Shown here one piece after another: positions 17,912 to 25,908 of a stretch of 64,000 nt of DNA. The stretch lies in assembly GCF_001618145.1 (NCBI RefSeq), contig NZ_LQNF01000019.1, positions 18,530-82,529 of the forward strand. The letters are read 5' to 3'. Source of the DNA: Oceanobacillus damuensis (GTDB lineage Bacteria; Bacillota; Bacilli; Bacillales; Amphibacillaceae). The stretch's first letter is position 1, and every line of letters starts with the position of its first letter. The notes beneath the pieces are model-generated. The model saw nothing but the letters and a program-made list of their open reading frames with translations, was not told where the DNA came from and did not search any database. Position numbers and translations under genes: made by a program.

Positions 17912-18283
17912 ATGAAGTTATTTTTGATTTTTGGAGCGATTAATGGATTTTTGGCGGTAGCACTAGGTGCATTTGGTGCACATGGTCTGGAAGGGAGAAT
18001 ATCGGAAAAGGCCATTGCTACATGGGAAAAGGCAGTTACTTACCAAATGTTTCATACAATGGCCTTGCTCGTTACAGCAATATTATTAGCCAGATTTCAA
18101 GGAGACGGTCTATTGGCAACCAGTGGATGGATGTTTTTTGCTGGGATTATCTTATTTTCAGGAAGTCTGTATATCTACGCCGTAACTTCGATAAAAACAT
18201 TTGCCATGATTACCCCGATTGGCGGAGTGGCTTTTCTCATAGGCTGGGTCCTGGTCGGTATTGCAGTTATGAAAAATCTATAA
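17912..18283 (+). CDS. ywdK: DUF423 family membrane protein YwdK
   Basis: A 123-residue protein with four membrane helices and the DUF423 signature GAFGAHGLEGRISEKAIATWEKA with following YQMFHTMALL. It is widespread in bacteria (E. coli YgdD, B. subtilis YwdK) and of unknown function. It follows ywdI in a conserved pair. Its 3' end overlaps the 3' end of a convergent gene by six bases. Confidence 0.85.
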   Translation: MKLFLIFGAINGFLAVALGAFGAHGLEGRISEKAIATWEKAVTYQMFHTMALLVTAILLARFQGDGLLATSGWMFFAGIILFSGSLYIYAVTSIKTFAMITPIGGVAFLIGWVLVGIAVMKNL

Positions 18284-18529
18284 TTGAAATATGAAATAAG
18301 TGGTAAACAAAAATAACATGATTCCACGGACAGCTTGTTTTCCAGCTTCGACCGGATGACGTGTATACAATAAGATCATCGCATCACAAACAAGACTCAG
18401 GACAATCAGATAGATTGATAGAAACAGGATAATTATATACCCTGTAATCAAAGCAGAAAATCCGATCAACAGAGCAAATAATAGAGAAATAAATTCCATT
18501 TGTATTAACTTTCTGTAGGGATGTCTCAT
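18278..18529 (-). CDS. Conserved-looking small membrane protein, unknown function
   Basis: The frame is open to an ATG at 18595 (105 residues), but that codon lies inside a terminator hairpin and has no spaced ribosome binding site. The ATG at 18529 has GAGAGG 11 nt upstream, giving an 83-residue protein starting MRHPYRKLIQMEF with two to three hydrophobic helices and a basic loop (TRHPVEAGKQAVRG). I do not recognise a family. It is convergent with ywdK with a six-base overlap. The start choice is the main uncertainty. Confidence 0.5.
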   Translation of the reverse strand: MRHPYRKLIQMEFISLLFALLIGFSALITGYIIILFLSIYLIVLSLVCDAMILLYTRHPVEAGKQAVRGIMLFLFTTYFIFQL

Positions 18530-18566
18530 AGGATTAATCGCCTCTCTCAGGTGAAGCAAATGGAAT

Positions 18567-18602
18567 AAAGGATGACCCGGATTATTCGGTGTCATCCTTT
18601 TT
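18567..18602. terminator. Hairpin with T-tract near the start of the small membrane gene
   Basis: A perfect 10-bp stem (AAAGGATGAC 18567-18576, GTCATCCTTT 18591-18600) with a 14-nt loop and five T on the plus strand. It could end ywdIK transcription on plus or gerQ-side read-through on minus. It contains the upstream ATG at 18595 of the minus-strand gene. Confidence 0.6.
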
Positions 18603-18728
18603 CAGTTATAAGCACCAAAGCGTGAGCGGCAATTGGTTCAGCCACATCCGACTCCCGTGGGTTGCCTGCTCCAAGTCCGTATGGGTGCGCAAGGTATGTC
18701 GCTAATCGGCCGCTTTAACTTTTGTTCT
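18603..18728. repeat. Imperfect inverted-repeat element between gerQ and the small membrane gene
   Basis: About 95 bp with complementary ends (AAAGCG near 18617 and CGCTTT near 18711) and GC content above its surroundings. It has no coding sense and may be a degenerate REP-like element related to those near rpmE; the relation is not clear by eye. Confidence 0.3.
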
Positions 18729-19196
18729 CTACCTCGGGGGGAAGGTTGCCATCTGCTGGGATCCATTCGCTAAGGGATACTCATAATTGATTTCCTCATC
18801 AAATGTTACATAATCCAAATAAATCATAAGTAAAAGAACCCGTCTTCCTGTTTCCGGCTGACTTAGGATAATATGGTCTCTGCCGGCTGCTTCTATAATC
18901 CCGGTAAAAGTCATCGCGTTCCATTGGGTATTGTTTTCAAACGTCATATAAACGGTAACAAGTTTACCCCGATTCAATCGCAAAATATTTTCAATGTATG
19001 ACTGCTGCAAAGGGAGCATTCCTGGTATATCCGGAGCCTGCTGCTGTATTTGCTGGGATTGTGGTGGTGCTGGCTGAAACTGCCTCGTGTTATACATCGG
19101 ATAATAAGCTGGTGAACTTGAAGGATAATAGTAGTATGGGCCAGCCTGACTGTGCGGTGGATATTGCGGATTGACGTTGTTCTGATTTTCACTCAT
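18729..19196 (-). CDS. gerQ: Spore coat protein GerQ
   Basis: A 155-residue coat protein needed in B. subtilis for the cortex lytic enzyme CwlJ to localise and work, and cross-linked in the coat by transglutaminase. The N-terminal third is Pro/Tyr/Gln-rich (SQAGPYYYYPSSSPAYYPMY). The conserved C-terminal domain has QSYIENILRLNRGKLVTVYM and AAGRDHIILSQPETGRR. AGGAGG is well placed before the ATG at 19196. A decayed cwlJ lies directly upstream on the same strand, so the partner encoded here is lost. Confidence 0.92.
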   Translation of the reverse strand: MSENQNNVNPQYPPHSQAGPYYYYPSSSPAYYPMYNTRQFQPAPPQSQQIQQQAPDIPGMLPLQQSYIENILRLNRGKLVTVYMTFENNTQWNAMTFTGIIEAAGRDHIILSQPETGRRVLLLMIYLDYVTFDEEINYEYPLANGSQQMATFPPR

Positions 19197-19317
19197 AACA
19201 AAACCTCCTGTTGATTTCTCACAGTATTATTCAGGGAAGGAATTTTCCCCTGGTAATACAAAATTGACTGACTGCACAAGGCAAGCGGAGCCTGCGCATC
19301 TTCGCCTATCTGTGGTC

Positions 19318-19515
19318 TCATGGGCAATCCCGGGCTTTCGATGTATAGAAGCAGCGGGATTTGCCCCTGACTGAATTCCGTTGGTCATACTACGGTGCAG
19401 GACAATATCCTGCCGGCATAAAAATCCATCATGTGTTAGTGCCGGAAGCTATATGCAACAGTCTGGCCAGAAGGGTAACGCCAGCTCCCTTAGTGACGTT
19501 AGCCAAAAATACCAT
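19318..19515 (-). pseudogene. cwlJ: Decayed cwlJ (spore cortex lytic enzyme)
   Basis: Minus-strand translation from the ATG at 19515 gives GVTLLARLLHIASGT, the counterpart of the CwlJ N-terminal segment DLLARLMRAEAEG. After a TGA (19429-19431) the same frame continues with PAGYCPAP, a TAG (19390-19392), then YDQRNSVRGKSRCFYTSKAR and DCP before a final TGA. This matches the CwlJ C-terminus (CPAxWYNQ...KSHCFY...CPDVY). The central 70 or so residues, including the catalytic region, are deleted. cwlJ upstream of gerQ is the arrangement known from the B. cereus group. Identified by eye; the C-terminal match is convincing. Confidence 0.75.
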
Positions 19516-19590
19516 TGTTCATTTCCGTCTGAACCTGATGCTCAACTCACTAAATATGTGTATGCCCAAAAATTGAAGATGATGACAACA

Positions 19591-19630
19591 AAAAAAGACT
19601 TCCCATCGGCGAACGATGGAAAATCTTTTA
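19591..19630 (-). terminator. Terminator of hemQ
   Basis: On the minus strand, AAAAGATTTTCCATCG and CGATGGGAAGTCTTTT form a stem with a short GTTCGC-containing loop (one bulge region), followed by a T-run. It lies about 25 bp after the hemQ stop codon. Confidence 0.75.
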
Positions 19631-19654
19631 TGTAGTCGGAACTATAGGCAGCGA

Positions 19655-20404
19655 TTATAGAGCGAAATAAGCTTCTACATTTTCTTTTGGCAAGTAGTTA
19701 CCTACAATAAAGTCACCAAACTCAGCGTATTTTGTAGTCACTTCGTCAAAACGCATTTCGTAAACGATTTTTTTGAATTGTAACGGATCATGGGCAAAAA
19801 GCGTTACGCCCCACTCCCATTCGTCCAATCCGATGGAACCGGTAATGATCTCTTTCACTTTTCCAGCATATTTTCTGCCGGTCATGCCATGCTCATAAAG
19901 CAATCTTGTTCTTTCTTCTTTATCAATGGCAAACCAGTTTGCCTCTTCCCAGCGACGACGTCCCATTGGATAGAAACATGCATGCTCCCATTTAGGCATA
20001 ATTGGTCTTAAGCGGTCCTTCACATATGGAGAAAGCTCGCGATCCTTTCCTTCATCCATTGGATTATGCATTGTCATTTCGATGATGGACACATAAGAAT
20101 ACCCAGGAATGAGATAATCCCCAATTTTAGATTTATTGATTTCCGTTTTGATTTCTTCCAATTCGTCCATCGTTTCGCGCAGAAAAACGAACATTAAATC
20201 AGCTTTATTGCCGACAACTTTATAAACACCATGACTACCGTCCTTAGCCTCTTCAACAGATTCCCACTTCTCAATTAATTCTTTAAATTCCTTTACTGCT
20301 GCTGCCCGCTCTTCTGGAGAAGTCATCTTCCAGGATGCCCAGTCAAATGTACGGGTATCATGCAATGCGGACCAGCCGTCCACTGTTACTACTGCTTCAG
20401 CCAT
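19655..20404 (-). CDS. hemQ: Coproheme decarboxylase HemQ
   Basis: A 249-residue chlorite-dismutase-fold enzyme that turns Fe-coproporphyrin III into heme b, the last step of the coproporphyrin-dependent heme pathway of Firmicutes. The conserved segment EHACFYPMGRRR holds Tyr145, which corresponds to the catalytic Tyr145 of Staphylococcus aureus HemQ. The residue four places on is Arg, where Lys is usual in the homologues I recall. The start is the ATG at 20404, preceded by AAGGAGAGAAGGAAA; the frame extends 12 codons further without support. Its leader contains part of a dispersed repeat (20420-20475). It is divergent from pta. Confidence 0.92.
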   Translation of the reverse strand: MAEAVVTVDGWSALHDTRTFDWASWKMTSPEERAAAVKEFKELIEKWESVEEAKDGSHGVYKVVGNKADLMFVFLRETMDELEEIKTEINKSKIGDYLIPGYSYVSIIEMTMHNPMDEGKDRELSPYVKDRLRPIMPKWEHACFYPMGRRRWEEANWFAIDKEERTRLLYEHGMTGRKYAGKVKEIITGSIGLDEWEWGVTLFAHDPLQFKKIVYEMRFDEVTTKYAEFGDFIVGNYLPKENVEAYFAL

Positions 20405-20415
20405 TTTCCTTCTCT

Positions 20416-20475
20416 CCTTCTTAGAAAACTTGGTTGTCACCTACCCTTTCAGTGACAGCCATTTATGCAGGTTGG
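20416..20475 (-). repeat. Dispersed ~60-bp repeat, copy A (hemQ leader)
   Basis: On the minus strand this reads GCATAAATGGCTGTCACTGA, then AAGGGTAG and GTGACAACCAAGTTTTCTAA, running straight into the hemQ ribosome binding site. It matches copies at about 52856-52913, 53674-53730 (both plus) and 57187-57243 (minus). The sharpest shared stretch with the 53.7-kb copy is the 20 bases GTGACAACCAAGTTTTCTAA. Confidence 0.6.
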
Positions 20476-20585
20476 TAAATATATCCCTTCCCAGCTGCTA
20501 AAATAACATGTTATGTTTTTACTATAGCACAATAAGGGTATTCTAATCATATGAAAGGTAAAACAATTTCAGGTGGTCTCCTATA

Positions 20586-20613
20586 TTGTCAATTGTTTGT
20601 CAAAAATTATAAA
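20586..20613 (+). promoter_or_regulatory. Candidate sigma-A promoter of pta
   Basis: TTGTCA at 20586-20591, a 16-nt spacer and TATAAA at 20608-20613, 92 bp before pta. The rest of the 300-bp divergent hemQ-pta interval holds no gene. I see no clear CcpA (cre) site. Confidence 0.4.
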
Positions 20614-20704
20614 AGTTGGATGATCGCTTCTTTATCTGAGCCTGTATTTCGTATATTATTGTTAAAGAGTGCACAAACTGCAATTTAGATGACGGAGGGT
20701 TTTA

Positions 20705-21682
20705 ATGAGTACATTATTTGATCAATTAACAGAAAAAGTATCATCGGCCGATAAAAAAATCGTTTTTCCGGAAGGGTTAGACGAACGCATTCTGACTGCG
20801 GCAAGTCAGTTAGGCTCTGCTGGTGTCTTGACTCCGATACTGATCGGAAATAAAGACAGCATCAGCAAAAAGGCAGAAGAAATCGGTATTGATGTATCTT
20901 CCTGCACAATTCTTGATCCAAATGATTATGCAGAAATTGAAGAAATGGTACAGGCTTTTGTTGAACGACGCAAAGGAAAAGCGACGGAAGAGGATGCAAG
21001 AAAAATATTGCTTGATGAAAACTACTTTGGAACGATGCTTGTATATCTCAACAAAGCAGATGGACTTGTAAGTGGTGCAGCGCATTCGACTGCTGATACT
21101 GTTCGCCCGGCATTACAGATCATCAAAACCAAAGAAGGCATCAAAAAAACATCCGGCGTCTTCATCATGGTTCGCAATGATGAAAAATACGTTTTTGCGG
21201 ATTGTGCAATCAACATTGCGCCAGACAGTCAGGATCTTGCTGAAATTGCTGTGGAAAGTGCGGTCACAGCCCGCCTGTTTGATGTAGATCCACGTGTTGC
21301 GATGCTAAGCTTCTCTACCAAAGGTTCCGCTAAATCAGAGGAAACCGAAAGAGTTGTTGAGGCATTGAACATCGCAAAAGAAAAAGATGCCGATTTGATA
21401 ATCGATGGAGAATTCCAATTTGATGCTGCTTTTGTACCGAGTGTCGCCGAGAAAAAAGCTCCGGATTCCGTCCTAAAAGGAGATGCAAATGTATTTATCT
21501 TTCCAAGCCTGGAATCAGGTAACATCGGATACAAGATTGCACAGCGCCTCGGTGGATTTGAAGCGGTAGGACCGATTTTACAAGGGTTGAATAAACCAGT
21601 AAATGATCTGTCCCGCGGCTGCAGCTCAGAAGATGTCTATAACTTAGCAATCATTACTGCAGCACAGGCAGCAGCAGAGTAA
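20705..21682 (+). CDS. pta: Phosphate acetyltransferase
   Basis: A 325-residue enzyme converting acetyl-CoA and phosphate to acetyl phosphate in the overflow pathway to acetate. It has the Pta core without the extra N-terminal domain of E. coli Pta, as in B. subtilis. Visible motifs include KIVFPEGLDERIL at the start, VSGAAHSTADTVRPALQIIK and the C-terminal GLNKPVNDLSRGCSSEDVYN. GACGGAGGG precedes the ATG. It is followed by a strong terminator and is monocistronic. Confidence 0.95.
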   Translation: MSTLFDQLTEKVSSADKKIVFPEGLDERILTAASQLGSAGVLTPILIGNKDSISKKAEEIGIDVSSCTILDPNDYAEIEEMVQAFVERRKGKATEEDARKILLDENYFGTMLVYLNKADGLVSGAAHSTADTVRPALQIIKTKEGIKKTSGVFIMVRNDEKYVFADCAINIAPDSQDLAEIAVESAVTARLFDVDPRVAMLSFSTKGSAKSEETERVVEALNIAKEKDADLIIDGEFQFDAAFVPSVAEKKAPDSVLKGDANVFIFPSLESGNIGYKIAQRLGGFEAVGPILQGLNKPVNDLSRGCSSEDVYNLAIITAAQAAAE

Positions 21683-21686
21683 ATCG

Positions 21687-21722
21687 AAAAAATCCTGCAT
21701 CGGATATGATGCAGGATTTTTT
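21687..21722 (+). terminator. Rho-independent terminator of pta
   Basis: A 15-bp perfect stem (AAAAAATCCTGCATC 21687-21701, GATGCAGGATTTTTT 21708-21722) with a 6-nt loop, directly after the stop codon. Confidence 0.9.
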
Positions 21723-21777
21723 AATCCCAGTTTCCGAAGTGGGAGGACAATGGCTATCCTAGAAAAAGCATGGTTAA

Positions 21778-21875
21778 TCCGACAATAACAAAGGTCAATT
21801 CGGCAAATAGGATGCTGATTCCGACAAACTACCTCCCGAATTCAGCAATTCCACCAAATATCCGATAAATCGACG
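21778..21875. repeat. Short 21-bp periodic array, CCGACAA-type core
   Basis: Cores resembling TTCCGACAA/TTCGGCAAA begin at 21780, 21801, 21822, 21843 and 21863, a period of 20-21 bp. It fills the space between the pta terminator and the 3' end of lipL. Confidence 0.5.
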
Positions 21876-21891
21876 GTTGCAGCTTAACCGC

Positions 21892-22746
21892 TTAATCTTG
21901 CAACGTCGCCACAATCTCATTTCGTTTCACCATCTGTGCATATCTTTTATCAAAAACAGCTAGCTCTTCGGCAGAAAAATCTATTTCCACTATTTCCTCA
22001 CTAAAATCATCCAGCGCAGCATGGACTCTTTTCTTCATCTCATCAACTGTCAGCTTCACACCGAGTAATTCGGATAAAGAAGCCATCACTTCCGGGTCCA
22101 CTGCCGGATAGTCAAATTTTGTCGCTTCGTTCTTTTTGCTGACATTGTAAAAATGCCTGATGAGGGTAGCTCTTTCTTTACTGTTTCCTTCCACATCAAG
22201 GTAGATTTGCACGGCTGCACCTTCTTTTACCCGGCGCTGGGAGATTCCTGCAAATTTTCTGCCGCCAATACTCAGATCATAATCACCGGGACAATAGGAA
22301 CCGACAATCTCATATGCTTTAATGGCGTCCGTCAAGTCCCGCAGCATGTATTGGACAAAAAATACCATTGCTTCGTAGCAGTCCTGGATGGACAAATGCT
22401 TGACACCGGGGATGACGAGTGAAATATTCAGAACGCCGTCATCAAGTGCTACCGCAAGCCCGCCAGAATTTCTCACGACAACATGGTACTTTTCAGCTTT
22501 TAAAAACCGTACACCTTCTTCTAAATAGGGAAGCCTTGCATCGGGAATACCGAGTACGATGGTCGGTGGATGAACCCATAGCCTGATTGCTGGCGGGGAG
22601 TCACCATTGCTGACAGACATTGCAAGTGCATCATCAACCGCAAACGAAGCCAGCGCTGTGTATGGTCTTTCATTGAAATATGTTTCATTGGAGTGATCGA
22701 TATATCGAAATGTCGAATGACTGATTATATCTTTCCAGTTTTTCAT
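21892..22746 (-). CDS. lipL: Octanoyl-[GcvH]:protein N-octanoyltransferase LipL
   Basis: A 284-residue amidotransferase of the lipoate protein ligase fold that moves octanoyl groups from GcvH to E2 subunits in the Bacillus lipoate relay. The active-site cysteine is seen in SYCPGDYDLSIGGRKFAGIS (Cys152), with the conserved lysine of GGRKFAGISQRR. NSGGLAVALDDGVLNISLV matches the ligand-binding loop. It corresponds to B. subtilis YwfL (LipL) in sequence and position. It is divergent from ywfO across 84 bp. Confidence 0.93.
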   Translation of the reverse strand: MKNWKDIISHSTFRYIDHSNETYFNERPYTALASFAVDDALAMSVSNGDSPPAIRLWVHPPTIVLGIPDARLPYLEEGVRFLKAEKYHVVVRNSGGLAVALDDGVLNISLVIPGVKHLSIQDCYEAMVFFVQYMLRDLTDAIKAYEIVGSYCPGDYDLSIGGRKFAGISQRRVKEGAAVQIYLDVEGNSKERATLIRHFYNVSKKNEATKFDYPAVDPEVMASLSELLGVKLTVDEMKKRVHAALDDFSEEIVEIDFSAEELAVFDKRYAQMVKRNEIVATLQD

Positions 22747-22830
22747 AATTGCCTCCTTACTCTTTAATCCTATGATTAACTATTATATAATAAACTAAAA
22801 TCGTCGAAAAAGATCGGATGGGGAAACGAA

Positions 22831-24150
22831 ATGACATATAGAGATGAACAACTGTCGGAAGAAAAAGTATTTAAAGATCCTGTCCACCGATATGTACATG
22901 TAAAAGACCGGGCGATATGGGATTTAATCGCGGCACCGGAGTTTCAGCGTTTGCGCCGGATTAAACAGCTTGGAACAACGAACCTGACCTTTCACGGTGC
23001 AGAACACAGCCGCTTCAACCATTCACTTGGGGTCTATGAGATTGTGAGAAGGATCATTAACAATTTCCAGGACCGCCCACACTGGAATAACGAGGAACGA
23101 TTGCTTTGCCTCTGTGCGGCATTGCTGCATGATCTGGGGCATGGCCCGTTTTCACATTCCTTTGAAAAGGTATTTAAACTCGATCATGAATATTTTACCC
23201 AGCAAATTATAATTGGAGACACAAAAGTAAACGAAATACTTGAACGGGTAGGTCCAGGTTTTTCTCAAAAGGTTGCAGATGTCATCGCCAAAACGTATGA
23301 GGACAAACTGGTAGTGAGCTTGATTTCCAGCCAGATTGATGCAGACCGGATGGATTACCTGCAGCGTGACGCTTATTTTACCGGTGTAAGCTATGGCCAT
23401 TTTGATATGGAGAGAATTTTGAGGGTGATGCGCCCGATTGATGATCAGGTTGTCATTAAATCTACAGGGATGCATGCTGTCGAAGATTATATTATGAGCC
23501 GTTATCAAATGTACTGGCAAGTATATTTCCACCCGGTAACAAGAAGCGCCGAGGTAATTCTTTCGAAAATACTACACCGTGCCAAGTACTTATATGAAAC
23601 AAATGAATTTACCTTTAAGCTGAAGCCGACGCATTTCCTTTCCTTTTTTGAAGAAAATGTTGATTTAAAAGATTATCTGAAGCTGGATGAAATGATTGTC
23701 CACTACTATTTCCAGCTGTGGCAGGATGAAGATGATGAAATACTAAGAGATTTATGCGAACGGTTCATGAACCGCCGGCTTTTTAAATATGTCGAATTCA
23801 ATCCGAATCTGCAAATGAATGAATGGATGGAGCTTTATAAGCTGTTCCAGCAGGCAGGGATCGATCCGGAATACTACCTTGTCGTTGATTCTTCTTCAGA
23901 TCTTCCGTATGATTTCTATCGTCCTGGCGAGGAAGAGGAGCGTTTGCCGATTCATCTGTTGATGCCTGACGGAAATCTGAAGGAGCTTTCCAGACATTCG
24001 GATATTGTTGAGTCGATTTCGGGTAAGAAGCGAACAGACCATAAATTGTATTTTCCGAAAGATAAATTGAACGAATTGCAGGATGAAGCAGTCAAAACAC
24101 GCATGAAGGAAATTTTGTATGGGCAAGGAGCGAAAGAGGATGTTGAATAA
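22831..24150 (+). CDS. ywfO: HD-domain phosphohydrolase YwfO
   Basis: A 439-residue HD-superfamily protein. Metal-binding motifs are visible: HSRFNHSLGVYEIVRR near residue 52, the HD doublet in ALLHDLGHGPFSHSFEKV near 99 and SSQIDADRMDYLQRDA near 170. B. subtilis YwfO and Enterococcus EF1143 are dNTP triphosphohydrolase-like, so nucleotide turnover is the likely role. The 3' end overlaps ywgA by 11 bases, so the two are translationally coupled. Confidence 0.88.
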   Translation: MTYRDEQLSEEKVFKDPVHRYVHVKDRAIWDLIAAPEFQRLRRIKQLGTTNLTFHGAEHSRFNHSLGVYEIVRRIINNFQDRPHWNNEERLLCLCAALLHDLGHGPFSHSFEKVFKLDHEYFTQQIIIGDTKVNEILERVGPGFSQKVADVIAKTYEDKLVVSLISSQIDADRMDYLQRDAYFTGVSYGHFDMERILRVMRPIDDQVVIKSTGMHAVEDYIMSRYQMYWQVYFHPVTRSAEVILSKILHRAKYLYETNEFTFKLKPTHFLSFFEENVDLKDYLKLDEMIVHYYFQLWQDEDDEILRDLCERFMNRRLFKYVEFNPNLQMNEWMELYKLFQQAGIDPEYYLVVDSSSDLPYDFYRPGEEEERLPIHLLMPDGNLKELSRHSDIVESISGKKRTDHKLYFPKDKLNELQDEAVKTRMKEILYGQGAKEDVE

Positions 24151-24643
24151 TCACGCAAAATTAATGCAGTTTTTTTCCGTAGCAGATGGAGTGACAGGAC
24201 GTAAGAAGCTGCAGAAAATGATATACATCTTGCAGAAATGCAATGTGCCATTTGAAGAAAAATACCAGTTCCATTTCTATGGGCCGTACTCCGAAGAATT
24301 GACACTCCGGGTGGAAGAGCTCTGCAATCTTGGTTTTTTACAGGAAGAAAAAGAGGATAAAAGCAATTATTATCAATATAATTATAAGATAACATCTACA
24401 GGCGAAGATTTTTTGGATCAGTTTTTGCTCGATATGCCTGATATGACGACAAAAGTGGGTATGCTTAAAGAAAGGAGCTCGCGTTTTTTGGAGCTTGTTT
24501 CCACCATGTTTTATTTCGATGATCTGCCCCTTGAGGAAAATATTGAAAAAGTGCATACGGTAAAGCCGAAGCAAAATTACAGTCATGAGGAAATTCAGGA
24601 AGCTGTCACTTTCATAAAAAAACTGAAGGACGAAGACAAATAA
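24140..24643 (+). CDS. ywgA: YwgA family protein
   Basis: A 167-residue soluble protein matching B. subtilis YwgA in length and position; function unknown. It begins MLNNHAKLMQFFSVADGVTG and has a conserved GRKKLQKMIYILQKCNVPF segment suggesting a winged-helix-like fold. AAGGAG lies 9 nt before the ATG at 24140, inside the end of ywfO; the longer frame from 24119 lacks this spacing. ywhD follows 61 bp later. Confidence 0.85.
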   Translation: MLNNHAKLMQFFSVADGVTGRKKLQKMIYILQKCNVPFEEKYQFHFYGPYSEELTLRVEELCNLGFLQEEKEDKSNYYQYNYKITSTGEDFLDQFLLDMPDMTTKVGMLKERSSRFLELVSTMFYFDDLPLEENIEKVHTVKPKQNYSHEEIQEAVTFIKKLKDEDK

Positions 24644-24704
24644 CTAAAAAGCAGGTACTACCTATGCTACAATTACCATTAGTAATAATAGGAGGAATGA
24701 AATT

Positions 24705-25205
24705 ATGAGTTCAGATAAAAAGAAGAATTCCTTTACAATCATTAAAGATGATTCCACTGACGGTCATGGCGGCTATGGTGCCGGTACCATCAGCCTGGAA
24801 AATATGTCATCGGTAATCGTAGATCCAAATGAAAATAAAGCATATGTTGATATGGGTGCGATGCATGCGCGCAGTGATGTGGAACGCCGGGTCAAATTGC
24901 TTCCAGATCGCAGTGAAGTCCCGAATGGAAAATTATACTGGATCGTTTGGGTAAACGTGGAGCGCGGTGAAAATGGCCCATATTATGCCGGAGTAACGGG
25001 CTGTGAAATTCGAGTGGACCGTGAAGCCAAGCGGGCATATAAATCGATGGCAGAGCATGTGACACGTATGGAGAAATCACTCAAAGGGAAAATCATTGTC
25101 GAGCATATGGATGAACATTCCAAACAACTTCTGAAAGATTTCCTCGTCGATTTTAATGAAGACATGTGGAATAACTCCACTAGTGAATTAAAAGAATCGC
25201 TTTAG
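24705..25205 (+). CDS. ywhD: YwhD family protein
   Basis: A 166-residue conserved Bacillaceae protein of unknown function, matching B. subtilis YwhD: FTIIKDDSTDGHGGYGAGTI at the start and GAMHARSDVERRVKLLPDR in the middle. It has no membrane segment. AGGAGG is 8 nt before the ATG. It is the last gene of the ywfO-ywgA-ywhD run. Confidence 0.85.
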   Translation: MSSDKKKNSFTIIKDDSTDGHGGYGAGTISLENMSSVIVDPNENKAYVDMGAMHARSDVERRVKLLPDRSEVPNGKLYWIVWVNVERGENGPYYAGVTGCEIRVDREAKRAYKSMAEHVTRMEKSLKGKIIVEHMDEHSKQLLKDFLVDFNEDMWNNSTSELKESL

Positions 25206-25455
25206 GAATAAACTTTCAAGTCAGGCCCATATTTTCATGCTATGTTTTGGAGCATTGAAACAGCCGTGTCCAGTGTCTGTGGAACTCCCTCACCGTCTTG
25301 TTGGGTAGCATTCCATACGTCACGGCAAGGCGCTATTCGCTCCGGAGCAAATATGTCAATTTTGTGAATGAATGGTGAATAATTGCAGAAATTGTTGTAC
25401 TTTAAGATAAATATTTGTAAACTATGAATACATGGGCTAACTCATGTTTACTAGG
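25206..25455. other. Intergenic stretch without a recognised feature
   Basis: About 250 bp between ywhD and the terminator at 25456. It contains a small palindrome (GCTCCGGAGC near 25340) and a GC-rich centre, but no gene or known element I can support. Confidence 0.3.
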
Positions 25456-25515
25456 ACAAAAAAGCAGCCAACACTCAGGTAAGACGGACTTACACTGACA
25501 GTTGGCTGTTTTTTT
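25456..25515. terminator. Long bidirectional terminator hairpin
   Basis: The outer stem pairs AAAAAAGCAGCCAAC (25458-25472) with GTTGGCTGTTTTTTT (25501-25515). An inner stem pairs GGTAAG with CTTAC. Both strands end in T-runs. Confidence 0.85.
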
Positions 25516-25555
25516 GCAGTTTTATAGTTGGCTGGGAATTGATTGTGCCCTTTAG

Positions 25556-25830
25556 TCCGGGAGAGAGCTAGTTCACCCGGGAGAGGAGTGCGTTGGACGG
25601 GAGAGAAGCCCGCTGACTCGGGACAGGAACACGGCAACCTGGGCCAGAACCACACCTGTCCGGGAGAGGAGCACACTAACTCGGGCGACCCTTCTGTTCA
25701 CCCGGGAGAGAAGCACACTAACTCGGTAGAGCCCTCCATTCATCCGGGAGAGGAACGCACTAACTTGGGCGAGACCCCCGCCATCTCGGCACACAGTATC
25801 CCCAACCCGGGCCGCAACAACATCGATATC
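25556..25830. repeat. 13-unit tandem array with 20-21 bp period (CGGGAGAG-type core)
   Basis: Core positions CGGG (or TGGG/CGGT/CGGC) begin at 25558, 25578, 25598, 25619, 25640, 25661, 25682, 25703, 25724, 25745, 25766, 25787 and 25808. The common unit is close to CGGGAGAGAAGCACACTAAC plus one base. Because most units are 21 bp, both strands stay open and translate as degenerate seven-residue repeats (plus: PGEEHTNS-like; minus: VSVLLSR-like). No ribosome binding site supports either frame, so I do not call a gene. It lies just downstream of pbpG. Confidence 0.85.
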
Positions 25831-25908
25831 CAGAACACCACTCCCCCTTCCAAGACATCCTACCCTAAAGAAACAGCCCAACCCCACGAACACTCCCTTA
25901 ACCCTCCA

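Noticed and set aside
19361..19635. Two overlapping plus-strand frames between gerQ and hemQ
   Set aside because: They are shadows of the decayed cwlJ on the minus strand and of the hemQ terminator.
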